The position numbers and the translations under genes are program-made. Source: Arthrobacter sp. ERGS1:01 (lineage in GTDB: Bacteria; Actinomycetota; Actinomycetes; Actinomycetales; Micrococcaceae). Taken from it: a stretch of 64,000 nucleotides of DNA. The notes beneath the pieces are model-generated. The model was not told where the DNA came from, did not search any database, and saw nothing but the letters and a program-made list of their open reading frames with translations. The stretch covers positions 62,001 through 126,000 of the forward strand of contig NZ_CP012479.1 of NCBI RefSeq assembly GCF_001281315.1, written 5' to 3'. This document shows positions 33,782-42,599 of the stretch, piece after piece; the first letter of the stretch is position 1, and each line of letters begins with the position of its first letter.

Positions 33782-33840
33782 AACGGTGCCAACTCGCGAG
33801 AACGGTAGTCGTCCCACCGTTTTCGCGAGTTGGCACCGTT
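33782..33840. terminator. 25-bp inverted repeat, strong hairpin after the SRPBCC gene
   Basis: Arms 33782-33806 and 33816-33840 pair in 24 of 25 positions around a 9-base loop (AACGGTGCCAACTCGCGAGA... and its complement). It follows the SRPBCC gene by 25 bases and precedes the peptidase gene. It is unusually long for a plain terminator and may belong to an interspersed palindrome family. Confidence 0.7.
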
Positions 33841-33884
33841 CTCGCATTTCCGGGCCCGCGCGGCGCGGGGGATAGGCTCACTGC

Positions 33885-35381
33885 ATGGCCGAAAATACCG
33901 CAAAGCCCGCAAGCTCAGCCCCAGTTGAAAACGCCCCTGCCGGACCGGAGGCCGGTGCCGCGCCCGAAGCCACCGACGACTTCGCCACCCGGTCCCACAC
34001 CCTGCCCTCCGGGCGGGGTTATGCGAGCACGGCCGGGCGGCTGGTGCTGCGGCAGGAAGCGGCCGAAAACGGTAAGTCTGCAGGGTTCAAGGCCAAGGCC
34101 GAGATCTTCCTGGTCAGCTACGTGTTGGACCCCGCGCCCGGTGCGCCGGACCGTCCCGTCGTGTTTGCGTTCAACGGCGGACCCGGCTCCTCCAGCGTGT
34201 GGCTCCACCTAGGCCTGCTGGGGCCGCGACGGGTGGACAGCGGCGACGTTGGCGCTCTCACTCCGCCACCGTTCGCCCTGGTGGACAACCCGAACACGAT
34301 CCTGGAGCACGCCGACCTGGTGCTGATCGACCCCGTCAACACCGGATTCTCCCGCGTGGTGGACGGCGGCACGGCCGACGAATTCCACGCGTTCGTTGAG
34401 GACCGGGACCTGGTGGCGGAGGTCATCCGGCTCTGGACCACGCGCAACAACCGCTGGCTGAGCCCCAAATACCTGGTGGGCGAGTCCTATGGGACGCTGC
34501 GCGCCGTGGCCGTGGCAGCCCGTCTCTTTGACGCCCACGGGATGGCGATCAACGGGCTGGGGCTGATCTCCACGGTGCTGAACCTGTCCACCCTGGATTT
34601 CCAGCCCGGCAATGACACGCCCTACGCCCTGCATATCCCCACCTACGCTGCGATCGCCCACTTCCACGGCCGCCACCCGGGCCGCGACGTGGCCGACGTC
34701 GTGGCCGAGGCCGAAGAGTTTGCGGGACGGGAGTATGGCCATGCCCTCACCCAGGGTGCGCGCATGGACAAGGCCGAGCTGGCCGGCGTCGTGCGGCGCC
34801 TCAGCGAGCTGACGACGCTCGGTGAGGACTTCATCCGGCAGGCAAACCTGCGCTGGGACTATTCGGAGTTCTCCGCCGAACTGCTCCGGGCGGAGGGGTT
34901 GACGGTGGGCCGGATCGACGGCCGTTTCACGCAGCGCCACCTGCGCGGGCAGGCGTCGGTGAATTGGGATGACCCGTCCATGGCGGCCATCACCGGCCCG
35001 TTCGCGGCCGCCATCAACCACTATGTGCGCGCCGAGCTGGGCTATGAGAACGACCTACCGTACGAGGTGCTCACCGGCCGCGTCCAGCCCTGGAGTTACA
35101 AAACTTTCGAGGGGGCGCCGGTGGATGTCACGGCCGATCTTGAGCGGCTGCTGAACTACAACCCGGCGCTGCGCGTACACGTGGATTACGGCTACCACGA
35201 CGGCGCCACGCCCCACTTCGCCGCCGAATACGTGTGGGCGCACCTGAACATTTCAGACGACGCCCGCGGCCGGTTCACCCACCACTACCACCAGGCCGGG
35301 CACATGATGTACCTGAAGGACGAATGCCGGGAGGACCAGCTGGCGGCGCTCGCCGAATTCGTGGCGCCGCGGGGTTCCTGA
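33885..35381 (+). CDS. Serine carboxypeptidase-like protein, peptidase family S10
   Basis: The 498-residue protein has the S10 oxyanion motif FNGGPGSSS near residue 88, the nucleophile serine in VGESYGT near 203, the aspartate in HVDYGYHDGATPHFAAEY near 430, and the histidine in QAGHMMYL near 472. There is no signal peptide; the Ala/Pro-rich N-terminus is not hydrophobic enough, so it is probably cytoplasmic, as is usual for bacterial S10 proteins. It would trim C-terminal residues from peptides. It is a single gene flanked by hairpins. Confidence 0.93.
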   Translation: MAENTAKPASSAPVENAPAGPEAGAAPEATDDFATRSHTLPSGRGYASTAGRLVLRQEAAENGKSAGFKAKAEIFLVSYVLDPAPGAPDRPVVFAFNGGPGSSSVWLHLGLLGPRRVDSGDVGALTPPPFALVDNPNTILEHADLVLIDPVNTGFSRVVDGGTADEFHAFVEDRDLVAEVIRLWTTRNNRWLSPKYLVGESYGTLRAVAVAARLFDAHGMAINGLGLISTVLNLSTLDFQPGNDTPYALHIPTYAAIAHFHGRHPGRDVADVVAEAEEFAGREYGHALTQGARMDKAELAGVVRRLSELTTLGEDFIRQANLRWDYSEFSAELLRAEGLTVGRIDGRFTQRHLRGQASVNWDDPSMAAITGPFAAAINHYVRAELGYENDLPYEVLTGRVQPWSYKTFEGAPVDVTADLERLLNYNPALRVHVDYGYHDGATPHFAAEYVWAHLNISDDARGRFTHHYHQAGHMMYLKDECREDQLAALAEFVAPRGS

Positions 35382-35400
35382 GGCCTCCCGGCCGCCCGGC

Positions 35401-36696
35401 CTAGCTGCCCAGGATCAGCGGTCCCCAGCCGCCCCTGCCGATGACCGCGGCGGGGCCGAAGGTGTTCTTCGCGATCGGATAGTGCCGCAGGTCCCCGTTG
35501 GCGGTCCGGGCCAGCAGGCCCTCCGCGTTGGTGCCGAGATGGTTGGTGATGCCCTGGATGTGGGTGAATGAACCCCAGCCCGTCCCAACCACCCGGCGGC
35601 TTTCACTGACAAAGCCGCCCGTGCCGGTGCCGCGGTAGAGCAGGAGCTGGCCGGCGGCGTTGCGGGCCACGATGTCCTGGCGCTGGTCTCCGTCAAAGTC
35701 CACGGCGCTGATCTTCAGCGAGCCCCAGCCGGTGCCGATCCGAACCTTGGCGCCAAAATTGGTGCCGTTGGTGTTCGGGTAAAGGAACAGTTCTCCCGTG
35801 CCCCGGTACTTCGCAATGACCGACGGGAACTTGTCCGCGGTGCGCCACTTGGACACGACGATGTCCATGCCCGTCCAGCCCCTGCCGATGACTTGGGCGG
35901 CCTTGAGGGTTCCGTTGGCCTGGCCGTAGCTCACCGTGAGGTCGCCGTTCTTCCACATGGCCAGCACGTCCGTTATGCCGTCTGCGTTGTAGTCGGCAAG
36001 GTCCAGTTGCTGCACGCCGGACCAGCCGGCGGAGACGAACGTGCGCTGCCACAGGTCCCCGCCCTGGGCCGAGGCATAGATGAACAGGTTGCCGGCGGGG
36101 TCGATCGCGGCCACATCGCCGGCCCTGGCCACGGGCGGTGCCGGGGGCTGGGGCTGGTTCTTCCGGGATTCGGGGTAGCCGGCCAGGTTGGCCACGGCGA
36201 TCGTCATGCCGCTCCAGCCGGCCTTGGTGGTTTTGACGTAGCCGATGCCGATGTCGGTGGCCTGTTTGTCCATCAGGGCCGCGCGGTGGCCGGGTGAGCC
36301 CATCCACCAGTCCACGACCTGCTGGGCGGTGTTGTTGATGCCGATGATCTCGGAGAACCAGTCGTAGCCCTTGGGCAGGATCGACTTGCCGTAATCGGAA
36401 CGGTGCGGGTTGGGCATGATGTCGATGCCCTTGTTGACGCGGTCATTGAGGGTGGCGGCCCACTGCTGCGAACCGGTGGACATGGCCGTGTTGATGACCA
36501 GCGGGCCGGCGCCGTTGGCGGCGCGGTAGGCGTTGGCCTGCTCGAGGATCTTGGCCAGGAACGGATCGCTCACTGCCGGAGCTGCGGGGGCTGCCGGAGC
36601 GGCCTGGGCTGGGGCGGCCTGGGCGGGAGCAAGGCCCCCCGTGAGGAGGGTCGCCGTCATGGCAAGTGCCACGAACAGTCCGGATAGCTTTCGCAT
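35401..36696 (-). CDS. Secreted CAP-domain (SCP/PR1) protein with FG-GAP/VCBS repeats
   Basis: The 431-residue protein has a signal peptide cleaved near AQA-AP (residue 28) and an Ala/Pro linker. Its CAP domain (residues about 45-175) has ANAYRAANGAGPLVIN, DWWMGSPGHRAALMDKQATDIGIGYV and the cavity histidine HRA. The C-terminal half holds several FG-GAP/VCBS-like repeats (ADYNADGITDVLAM, AVDFDGDQRQDIVARNAAGQLLLYRG). The ATG follows AAGGAA with 7-base spacing. It is exported to the cell surface or medium; the molecular activity of bacterial CAP proteins is mostly unknown. Confidence 0.9.
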   Translation of the reverse strand: MRKLSGLFVALAMTATLLTGGLAPAQAAPAQAAPAAPAAPAVSDPFLAKILEQANAYRAANGAGPLVINTAMSTGSQQWAATLNDRVNKGIDIMPNPHRSDYGKSILPKGYDWFSEIIGINNTAQQVVDWWMGSPGHRAALMDKQATDIGIGYVKTTKAGWSGMTIAVANLAGYPESRKNQPQPPAPPVARAGDVAAIDPAGNLFIYASAQGGDLWQRTFVSAGWSGVQQLDLADYNADGITDVLAMWKNGDLTVSYGQANGTLKAAQVIGRGWTGMDIVVSKWRTADKFPSVIAKYRGTGELFLYPNTNGTNFGAKVRIGTGWGSLKISAVDFDGDQRQDIVARNAAGQLLLYRGTGTGGFVSESRRVVGTGWGSFTHIQGITNHLGTNAEGLLARTANGDLRHYPIAKNTFGPAAVIGRGGWGPLILGS

Positions 36697-37010
36697 GTAA
36701 CTTTCCTTGCGTTAAGAATGGTGGTGCGGAGTGCGGGCACAGTTGCTCCCCATCGTAGCCGCCGTCGTCGGCGCCGCGAGGGCCCCGACAAGCCCGGGCG
36801 CGCCCACGGCCGGCAAGGATCGAAAAGTGCCGGCGGAATATCCGGGCCCCACCGGGGTGGCGGGGCATAATGGGAAAAGTAAAGCAAAGGGGCTTTCGGC
36901 ATGGCAGTTGTGGCACGGATTGGCTGGGGCACATGCCCGCGCAGCCGGTGCCGGCGCCCGGGTGCCGTCCGCGAGCCCGCCGCCGCGCATGGAAAAGGAC
37001 ACTTACCGCC
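36697..37010. other. Intergenic region between CAP protein and aldehyde dehydrogenase genes
   Basis: This 314-base GC-rich gap separates two divergent genes. I see ribosome sites at both ends and a CATAAT box near 36865 that could be a -10 for the dehydrogenase operon. No RNA gene, strong inverted repeat or credible small gene is apparent. Confidence 0.5.
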
Positions 37011-38525
37011 ATGACCGAAGAATTCCCCAGCACTGCCCTTGCCGGAGCCGATTACCCCGTCAAGGACCATCCCATGTGGATAGGTGGCGAGCCGGTGGCC
37101 TCCGATGGCGGCGCCTGGCGCGACGTCCACAACCCGGCCCGCCGCGAAAGCGTCATTGGCCGGGTGCCCGCCGGGACGGTGGGGGATGTGGAGCGGTCCG
37201 TGGCCGCGGCCCGGGCGGCGTACCCCGCATGGCGCTCCCAGCATTTCACCGGCCGCACGAAGGCGTTGCTGGCCATCGCCGACGAGCTGGAGCAGCGCAC
37301 CGAGGAATTTGCCCGGCTCACGGCACTGGATACCGGCAACGCGCTGCGCACCCAGGCCCGCCCCGAGGCCACCACCATGGTGGCCATGTTCCGCTACTTT
37401 GCCGGCATCGCCGGGGAGGTCAAGGGCACCACGCTGCCGGCCGGCGACGACCAACTCCAATACACGCGGCTCGAACCGCTGGGCGTGGTGGCGTGCATCC
37501 TGCCCTGGAACTCCCCGCTCATGATCGCTGCCTTCAAGATCCCGGCCGCGCTCGCCGCCGGGAACACCGTCATAATGAAGGCCGCCGACGACGCCCCGCT
37601 CACCATCTTGCTGCTGGCGGAAGTCTGCAACCATCACGTGCCGGCCGGCGTCGTCAATGCCTTGACTGGGCGCGGGGCCGTGATTGGCGACGCCCTCGCC
37701 ACCCATCCCGGCGTGGACAAGATCTCCTTCACCGGTTCCACCGAGGTGGGGCGCTCGGTGGGTGCGCAGGCCGGCGGCCGGCTTGCCCACATGTCCCTGG
37801 AACTGGGCGGGAAAAACCCCTCGGTGGTGTTCCCCGACGCCGTGGACGAGGAATTGATCGACGGGTTGCTGCTGGCCTCCCGCTTCCTTCGGCAGGGCCA
37901 AAGCTGCACGGCCGGGTCCCGGCTGTACCTGCACGAGGACATTTACGACGAGGTGCTCGAAAGGCTCACCGCCAAGCTCGGCGCCCTGAAAGTGGGCGAT
38001 CCGCTGGAGGAGTCCACGGATATGGGCGCCATCATCAACCTCAAACAACACACCCAGATCAGCCAATACCTCGACGAGGGCCGGGCCACCCCCGGCATGA
38101 CGGCCGTGCTGGGCGGGCACGCCCCCACCGAGGGTGCACTGACCGAGGGCTACTACCACCTGCCCACCATTTTCGGGGGCGGTCGCAACGACTTCCGGCT
38201 GGCGCGGGAGGAGATCTTTGGCCCGGTGCTCGTGGCCATCCCGTGGCGGGACACGGCCGAGGTCATCGCCATGGCGAACGACACCAACTACGGCCTGGCC
38301 GCGTTTGTGTGGAGCCACAACCTCGACGACGCGTTGAACACCGCGCACGGGATCGACGCCGGTTGGGTGCAGGTCAACCAGGGCGGCGGGCAGGTGGTGG
38401 GGCAGTCGTACGGCGGCTACAAGCAAAGCGGCATGGGCCGGGAGGTGTCCCTGGAGGGCATGCTGGAAGGCTTCACCCAAACCAAGCAGATCAACGTGAA
38501 ACTGCGCGGCGTCTCCCGTGGCTGA
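37011..38525 (+). CDS. NAD(P)-dependent aldehyde dehydrogenase
   Basis: The 504-residue enzyme has LPWNSPLMIAAFKIPAALAAGNTVIMKAADDAPLT for cofactor binding, the FTGSTEVGRSV loop, general base Glu in LELGGKNPS and the catalytic cysteine in GQSCTAGSR, and ends with GGYKQSGMGREVSLEGMLEGFTQTK. The ATG at 37011 is preferred to an upstream frame that has no domain match. It oxidises an aldehyde to the acid that the CoA-transferase next door may activate. The downstream gene overlaps its end by 8 bases. Confidence 0.92.
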   Translation: MTEEFPSTALAGADYPVKDHPMWIGGEPVASDGGAWRDVHNPARRESVIGRVPAGTVGDVERSVAAARAAYPAWRSQHFTGRTKALLAIADELEQRTEEFARLTALDTGNALRTQARPEATTMVAMFRYFAGIAGEVKGTTLPAGDDQLQYTRLEPLGVVACILPWNSPLMIAAFKIPAALAAGNTVIMKAADDAPLTILLLAEVCNHHVPAGVVNALTGRGAVIGDALATHPGVDKISFTGSTEVGRSVGAQAGGRLAHMSLELGGKNPSVVFPDAVDEELIDGLLLASRFLRQGQSCTAGSRLYLHEDIYDEVLERLTAKLGALKVGDPLEESTDMGAIINLKQHTQISQYLDEGRATPGMTAVLGGHAPTEGALTEGYYHLPTIFGGGRNDFRLAREEIFGPVLVAIPWRDTAEVIAMANDTNYGLAAFVWSHNLDDALNTAHGIDAGWVQVNQGGGQVVGQSYGGYKQSGMGREVSLEGMLEGFTQTKQINVKLRGVSRG

Positions 38526-39771
38526 GGAGAATGCTGCCCTGCCGCTGGACGGATCCCTGCCGCTGGCGGGGATCCGAGTCCTTGACTTGAGCCGCGCCCT
38601 GGCCGGGCCCTACGCGACCGCATTGCTCAGCGACCTGGGGGCGGAGGTCATCAAGGCCGAGTCCATCAAGGGCGGCGATTCCAGCCGGGGCTGGCCACCC
38701 TTCGAGGACGATCACAGCCTCTATTTTGACTCGGTCAACCGCGGCAAGGCGTCCATCGCGATCGACTATTACACTCCGGCCGGCAGGGAACTGTTGTGGA
38801 CGCTGGCACTGGGCGCCGACGTCGTGGTGGAAAACTTCCGCCCCGGCGTCCTCGCCACCATGGGCCTTGACCCGGACGCCCTGCGCGTGGCCAAGCCGGG
38901 GATCATCATCGCCTCCGTCAGCGGCTTTGGCGCCACGGGGCCGCTGAGCCACGCGCCGGGCCTGGACCAGGTGGCGCAGGGCATGACGGGGCTCATGTCC
39001 GTCACGGGTTCCGATGCCGGGCACATGTTCCGGGTGGGCGTGCCGATCGTGGACCTGGTGTCGGGCATCAACACCGCGCTGGGCATCGCCGCGGCCCTGG
39101 TGGGGCGGGCCCGCACGGGCACGGGGATGGAGGTGGCGACGTCGTTGTTGGAAACGGGGCTGGCGCTCTCCGCCTTCCAGGGCCAGCAGTTCCTCAGCAC
39201 GGGGGTGGTGCCCGAGCCGCAGGGCAACACGCACCCGGCACTTTCGCCGTACGGGGTGTTCGCCACGGCGGACATTCCCCTCATCATCGCGGTGGGCAAC
39301 GAAAAACAGTGGCGCCAACTCTGCGTGCTGCTGGGCGCCGCGGAACTGGCGGACCGTCCCGGCTATGCCACCAGCAATCTGCGCCATTCCAATGAGCCGG
39401 CGCTGAAGGCCGAACTCGAGGGACTGCTGTCCGGGCGCACGGCCGCGCAGTGGCTGCCGCTGCTGCGCGGAGCGGCCATCCCGGCCGGGCCCATCTACAA
39501 CTACGAACAAGCCTTCGCCGACGAACAAGTCCGGGCCCTGGACCTGGTGGAAACCGTGCAACGCAACGACGGCACGGCCCTGCCCCTGGTGCGCGGCCCC
39601 ATCTCCATCAACCGCACGGCGCCCACAATCCGCAAGGCCCCGCCCGTGCTGGGCGAGGACACCCTGGCCGTGTTGGAGGGCCTGGAACTCAGCCCGGAAC
39701 AGATCGCCGGGCTGCTCGACGCCGGCGTGGTGCTGGCCGCGCCGCCGGCGTCCACCGGCGGCGTGCCATGA
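38518..39771 (+). CDS. Family III CoA-transferase (CaiB/BaiF)
   Basis: The 417-residue protein starts at GTG 38518, inside the end of the dehydrogenase gene. Family III features are LPLAGIRVLDLSRALAGPYATALLSDLGAEVIKAE, VNRGKASIAIDYYTPAGRELLWTL and the catalytic aspartate in VGVPIVDLVSGINTALGIAAAL near residue 178. It moves CoA between acids. With an aldehyde dehydrogenase upstream and an enoyl-CoA hydratase downstream it suggests side-chain or carnitine-like degradation. Confidence 0.92.
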   Translation: MAEENAALPLDGSLPLAGIRVLDLSRALAGPYATALLSDLGAEVIKAESIKGGDSSRGWPPFEDDHSLYFDSVNRGKASIAIDYYTPAGRELLWTLALGADVVVENFRPGVLATMGLDPDALRVAKPGIIIASVSGFGATGPLSHAPGLDQVAQGMTGLMSVTGSDAGHMFRVGVPIVDLVSGINTALGIAAALVGRARTGTGMEVATSLLETGLALSAFQGQQFLSTGVVPEPQGNTHPALSPYGVFATADIPLIIAVGNEKQWRQLCVLLGAAELADRPGYATSNLRHSNEPALKAELEGLLSGRTAAQWLPLLRGAAIPAGPIYNYEQAFADEQVRALDLVETVQRNDGTALPLVRGPISINRTAPTIRKAPPVLGEDTLAVLEGLELSPEQIAGLLDAGVVLAAPPASTGGVP

Positions 39772-40634
39772 GCGACGGCACGCTGCGCGTCGACATTGAC
39801 GGCGCCACGGCAACCCTCATCCTGGACAATCCCGCCATGCGCAACGCCGTCACGGAGGCCATGTGGCAGCAATTCGAGGCGGTGCTGGAACACCTTGACG
39901 CGAACGACGCCGTCAAGGTGCTGGTGGTGCGCGGGGCGGGGACGCACTTTTCCGCCGGCGCCGACATCTCCGCGGTGCAACGGATCCTGCATGATCCGGC
40001 CACGGGCCACAACGACGGCGGCGACATCACCATCGCCGAGGAGGCGCTGGCCCGCTTCCGCAAACCCACCATCGCCGCAATCGACGGCTATTGCGTGGGC
40101 GGCGGCTGGCAGATTGCCGGCGCCTGCGACATCCGGCTCGCCTCCGAAAACGCGACCTTCGGCATCACCCCGGCTCGGATCGGCATTGTCTACCCGCTCT
40201 CCGGGATCCGGCGCCTGGTGCAGCTGGTGGGCCCGGCCACGGCAAAATACCTGCTGTTCAGCGGCGACTTCATCAACGCCGCCGACGGCGTCCGCCTGGG
40301 CCTTGCCACGAAGATGCTGGGCATCGCCACGTTTTGGGAGGACGTTGCCGCCTTCGCCAACCATTTGGGCCGGCGCTCGCAGTTCTCCATCCAGTCCCAA
40401 AAGGACCTCATCAACACGATCAGCGGCGGGGCACCCGAGGCGGCGTTGGCGGAGCGGAACGCGTACTGGCAGCGCGAGATGGCCGCGGCCGAGGACCCGC
40501 GCATTGGCATTGCGGCGTTCCTGGCCAAGGAGGCGCCGCAGTTCAGCTGGCTGCGGCCGTCCGCGCAGCCGGCGGCCGGGGCGGACGAGCCGGATTGGTC
40601 CAGCGGGCCCGGCCCGGATTCTCATCTGCCCTGA
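39768..40634 (+). CDS. Enoyl-CoA hydratase/isomerase (crotonase) family protein
   Basis: The 288-residue crotonase has the first oxyanion segment HFSAGADISAV near residue 64 and the second FRKPTIAAIDGYCVGGGWQIAGACDIRLASENATFG near 96-131, then ITPARIGIVYPLSG. Instead of the usual catalytic Glu pair, the second position is not obvious, so hydratase versus isomerase activity is open. The ATG overlaps the CoA-transferase stop by 4 bases, so it is coupled. It ends the three-gene operon. Confidence 0.9.
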   Translation: MSDGTLRVDIDGATATLILDNPAMRNAVTEAMWQQFEAVLEHLDANDAVKVLVVRGAGTHFSAGADISAVQRILHDPATGHNDGGDITIAEEALARFRKPTIAAIDGYCVGGGWQIAGACDIRLASENATFGITPARIGIVYPLSGIRRLVQLVGPATAKYLLFSGDFINAADGVRLGLATKMLGIATFWEDVAAFANHLGRRSQFSIQSQKDLINTISGGAPEAALAERNAYWQREMAAAEDPRIGIAAFLAKEAPQFSWLRPSAQPAAGADEPDWSSGPGPDSHLP

Positions 40635-40679
40635 GCAGAACACCGGCGCGCGGCACCCCTGGCGTGGTTACTGTGGAGC

Positions 40680-41096
40680 ATGTCACAGATAGCCAGCCTT
40701 CATCCGCTGCCGGCGCCGCGCGCCGACGGGTCCGTGCCACGGACGGAAACGCCCGAACCGTTGTGGCGGGAGGTCCTCGGCCGGCGGTTGCGCCGGCTCC
40801 GGCTGCACCGCGCGGAAACCCTGGTGGAAACGGCGCAAACGGCCGGCATCTCCCCGCAATACCTCTCCGAGATTGAGCGCGGTCGCAAGGAACCGTCCAG
40901 CGAGATGATCGCCGCCGTTGCCGGGGCACTCGGCAGCAATCTGCTGGAATTGACCGAACAAGTCACCGCCGAGCTGCGGCACGGCCGCCGTCTGCTGGTT
41001 CTCGAATCGGTCCCGGCCCTCGGGGTTCCGCAGTCCGCCGGCCCGGCCCGGCAGGCCTCCTGGACCTCGCAGGTCTCGCTGTCGCTCGCCGCTTAG
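40680..41096 (+). CDS. XRE-family regulator, ClgR-like
   Basis: The 138-residue protein has one helix-turn-helix: GRRLRRLRLHRAETLVETAQTAGISPQYLSEIERGRKEPSSEMIAAVAGALG. The core PQYLSEIERGRKEPSSE is nearly the recognition region of ClgR, the actinobacterial activator of clp protease genes. It converges on two clpP genes, which strengthens that reading. A short Ser/Ala-rich tail follows the domain. It may control the adjacent clpP pair or be a second, specialised ClgR. Confidence 0.82.
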   Translation: MSQIASLHPLPAPRADGSVPRTETPEPLWREVLGRRLRRLRLHRAETLVETAQTAGISPQYLSEIERGRKEPSSEMIAAVAGALGSNLLELTEQVTAELRHGRRLLVLESVPALGVPQSAGPARQASWTSQVSLSLAA

Positions 41097-41142
41097 CCGG
41101 GCCGGCTGGGTAGCCGGGCCGGCCGCACAAGCCGGCGACCGG

Positions 41143-41174
41143 CGTCGTCGGCCCCCTGCAGAAGACCGACGACG
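41143..41174. terminator. Hairpin between ClgR-like and clpP genes
   Basis: CGTCGTCGG (41143-41151) pairs with CCGACGACG (41166-41174) across a 14-base loop, between two convergent genes. It is a plausible bidirectional terminator. Confidence 0.55.
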
Positions 41175-41182
41175 GCGGGCGC

Positions 41183-41803
41183 TCAGGCCGTGCGGGCCAA
41201 CTCGGGCCGGGTCCGGGCGCGCTTGCCCAGGACCTCATCGATCAATCCGTACTCGAGCGCGGCCGCCGGCGTGAAGATCCGGTCCCGGTCGGTGTCCCGG
41301 CGCAGCGTTTCCACGGACTGGCCGGTGTGGACGGAAAGGATCTCCTCCAGTTCGGCCCGGATCCGCACCACCTCGTCGGCCTGCAGGATCAAATCGGGGA
41401 TGGTGCCCCGGCCCTGCGCGGCAGGCTGGTGCAGGACCACCCGCGTGTGCGGCAAGACGGCCCGCCGACCGGGTTCACCGGCAGCCAACAGCACGGCTCC
41501 GGCGGCCATCGCCTGGCCCACGCAGGTGGTGGCGACGGGCGACTGGATGTACATCATGGTGTCGTAGATGGCCAGCATGGAGGTCATGTCGCCGCCCTCG
41601 CAGTTGATGTAGAGGTTGATTTCGCGGTCCGGGCTCGCCGCCTCCAGATGGAGAAGCTGGGCGATCAGCGCGTTGGCAACGCCCGGATCGATGGCCGTGC
41701 CCAGGTACACGATCCGCTCGGTTAGAAGGTGTGAATAGACGTCCATGATCCGTTCGCCGCGGGCGTCCGAGGTAATGACGTTGGGAATCGTGTAGCCGCT
41801 CAT
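41183..41803 (-). CDS. ClpP-like protein lacking the catalytic serine (ClpR-type)
   Basis: The 206-residue protein has the full ClpP fold: NLYINCEGGDMTSMLAIYDTMMYIQSPV, LPHTRVVLHQPAAQG with His125, and RRDTDRDRIFTPAAALEYGLIDEV with Asp170. The serine motif, normally GQAASMGA, is GQAMAAGA, so position 100 is Ala (codon GCC) instead of the nucleophile Ser. It should fold and assemble but not cleave peptide bonds. Its ATG overlaps the stop of the second clpP by 4 bases, so the two subunits are probably made together. Confidence 0.9.
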   Translation of the reverse strand: MSGYTIPNVITSDARGERIMDVYSHLLTERIVYLGTAIDPGVANALIAQLLHLEAASPDREINLYINCEGGDMTSMLAIYDTMMYIQSPVATTCVGQAMAAGAVLLAAGEPGRRAVLPHTRVVLHQPAAQGRGTIPDLILQADEVVRIRAELEEILSVHTGQSVETLRRDTDRDRIFTPAAALEYGLIDEVLGKRARTRPELARTA

Positions 41804-42414
41804 GCCTGCACCCCCAGGCCCACCCGGCGGTGCCGGGACGGCGTGATCTGCTCGAAGCGCTCCACGATCCCGTCGATGAAGCCGTACTCCCGGGCTTCGA
41901 CGGCCGTGTACCAGCGGTCGTGCAGGGAGTCGTCAAAGATGCGCTGCAACGGCTGGCCGGTGTCCTCGGCGATGATGCCCAGCACGGTGTCCCGGGTTTG
42001 CCGGAGGTCGTTGGCCTGGACCTCCACCTCCACGGCCGAGCCGCCAATCCCGGCGGAGCCCTGGTGCATCAGCACCCGTGCGTGCGGCAGCGCAAAGCGC
42101 TTGCCCGGGGTGCCGCCGGAGAGCAGGAACTGCCCGGCGCTGCAGGCCAGGCCCAGGACCAGGGTGGAGACGTCGCATGGCACCAGGCGCATCAAGTCGT
42201 GCAGGGCCAACATGGCCGGCACCGACCCGCCGGGTGAGTGGATCCACAGCGCAATGTCCGTGGAGGCGTCATCGGTGGCCAACGCCATCAGCTGGGCCGC
42301 GAGCAGCGTCCCGTTGTCGTCGTCGAGCACGCCGTCGAGGACCAGGATCCGCTTTGCCAGCAGCTGCTCCCGGGCCAACGCGGTAAAGACCGGTTGCTTG
42401 TAGTTTTCATCCAT
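41800..42414 (-). CDS. ClpP-type serine protease subunit, active
   Basis: The 204-residue protein (ATG at 42414) has IALWIHSPGGSVPAMLALHDLMRLVPCDVSTLVLGLACSAGQFLLSGG with the nucleophile Ser92, PHARVLMHQG with His117, and DDSLHDRWYTAVEAREYGFIDGI with Asp162. The serine motif is GLACSAG instead of GQAASMG, a divergent form. An N-terminal extension to 42549 is possible but has no ClpP-like sequence. Together with the serine-less neighbour it probably forms a mixed tetradecamer fed by a Clp ATPase encoded elsewhere. Confidence 0.9.
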   Translation of the reverse strand: MDENYKQPVFTALAREQLLAKRILVLDGVLDDDNGTLLAAQLMALATDDASTDIALWIHSPGGSVPAMLALHDLMRLVPCDVSTLVLGLACSAGQFLLSGGTPGKRFALPHARVLMHQGSAGIGGSAVEVEVQANDLRQTRDTVLGIIAEDTGQPLQRIFDDSLHDRWYTAVEAREYGFIDGIVERFEQITPSRHRRVGLGVQA

Positions 42415-42520
42415 GCCACCAGCCTGTGCCGGATGCCTTGTGGTGTCAGCAATTCCCTGCCTGCAGCAGATCTGCCGCAGGCGGCGGGCCTTCCCAACCA
42501 GGTAGCTGCCCCTTAACGAA

Positions 42521-42588
42521 CTGTGTTGCAGTAGTTGCACATCATTCAACTGATTTCGGTTGTTTGGCGTGTAACTACTGCAACACAG
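42521..42588. repeat. 20-bp inverted repeat between ABC and clpP genes
   Basis: CTGTGTTGCAGTAGTTGCAC (42521-42540) and the complement at 42569-42588 match in 19 of 20 positions with a 28-base loop. It lies just upstream of the clpP operon and 185 bases of gene-free DNA surround it. It can be an operator, a structured leader or an interspersed palindrome. Confidence 0.6.
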
Positions 42589-42599
42589 ATGGCGAGGGG

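Noticed and set aside
36657..38480. Long minus-strand frame opposite the aldehyde dehydrogenase
   Set aside because: The plus strand encodes a complete dehydrogenase with catalytic residues; the antisense product is low-complexity Gly/His/Arg-rich.
39450..39767. Upstream extension of the enoyl-CoA hydratase frame
   Set aside because: It runs inside the CoA-transferase gene and encodes Arg/Gly-rich noise; the ATG at 39768 overlaps the CoA-transferase stop in the usual coupled way.
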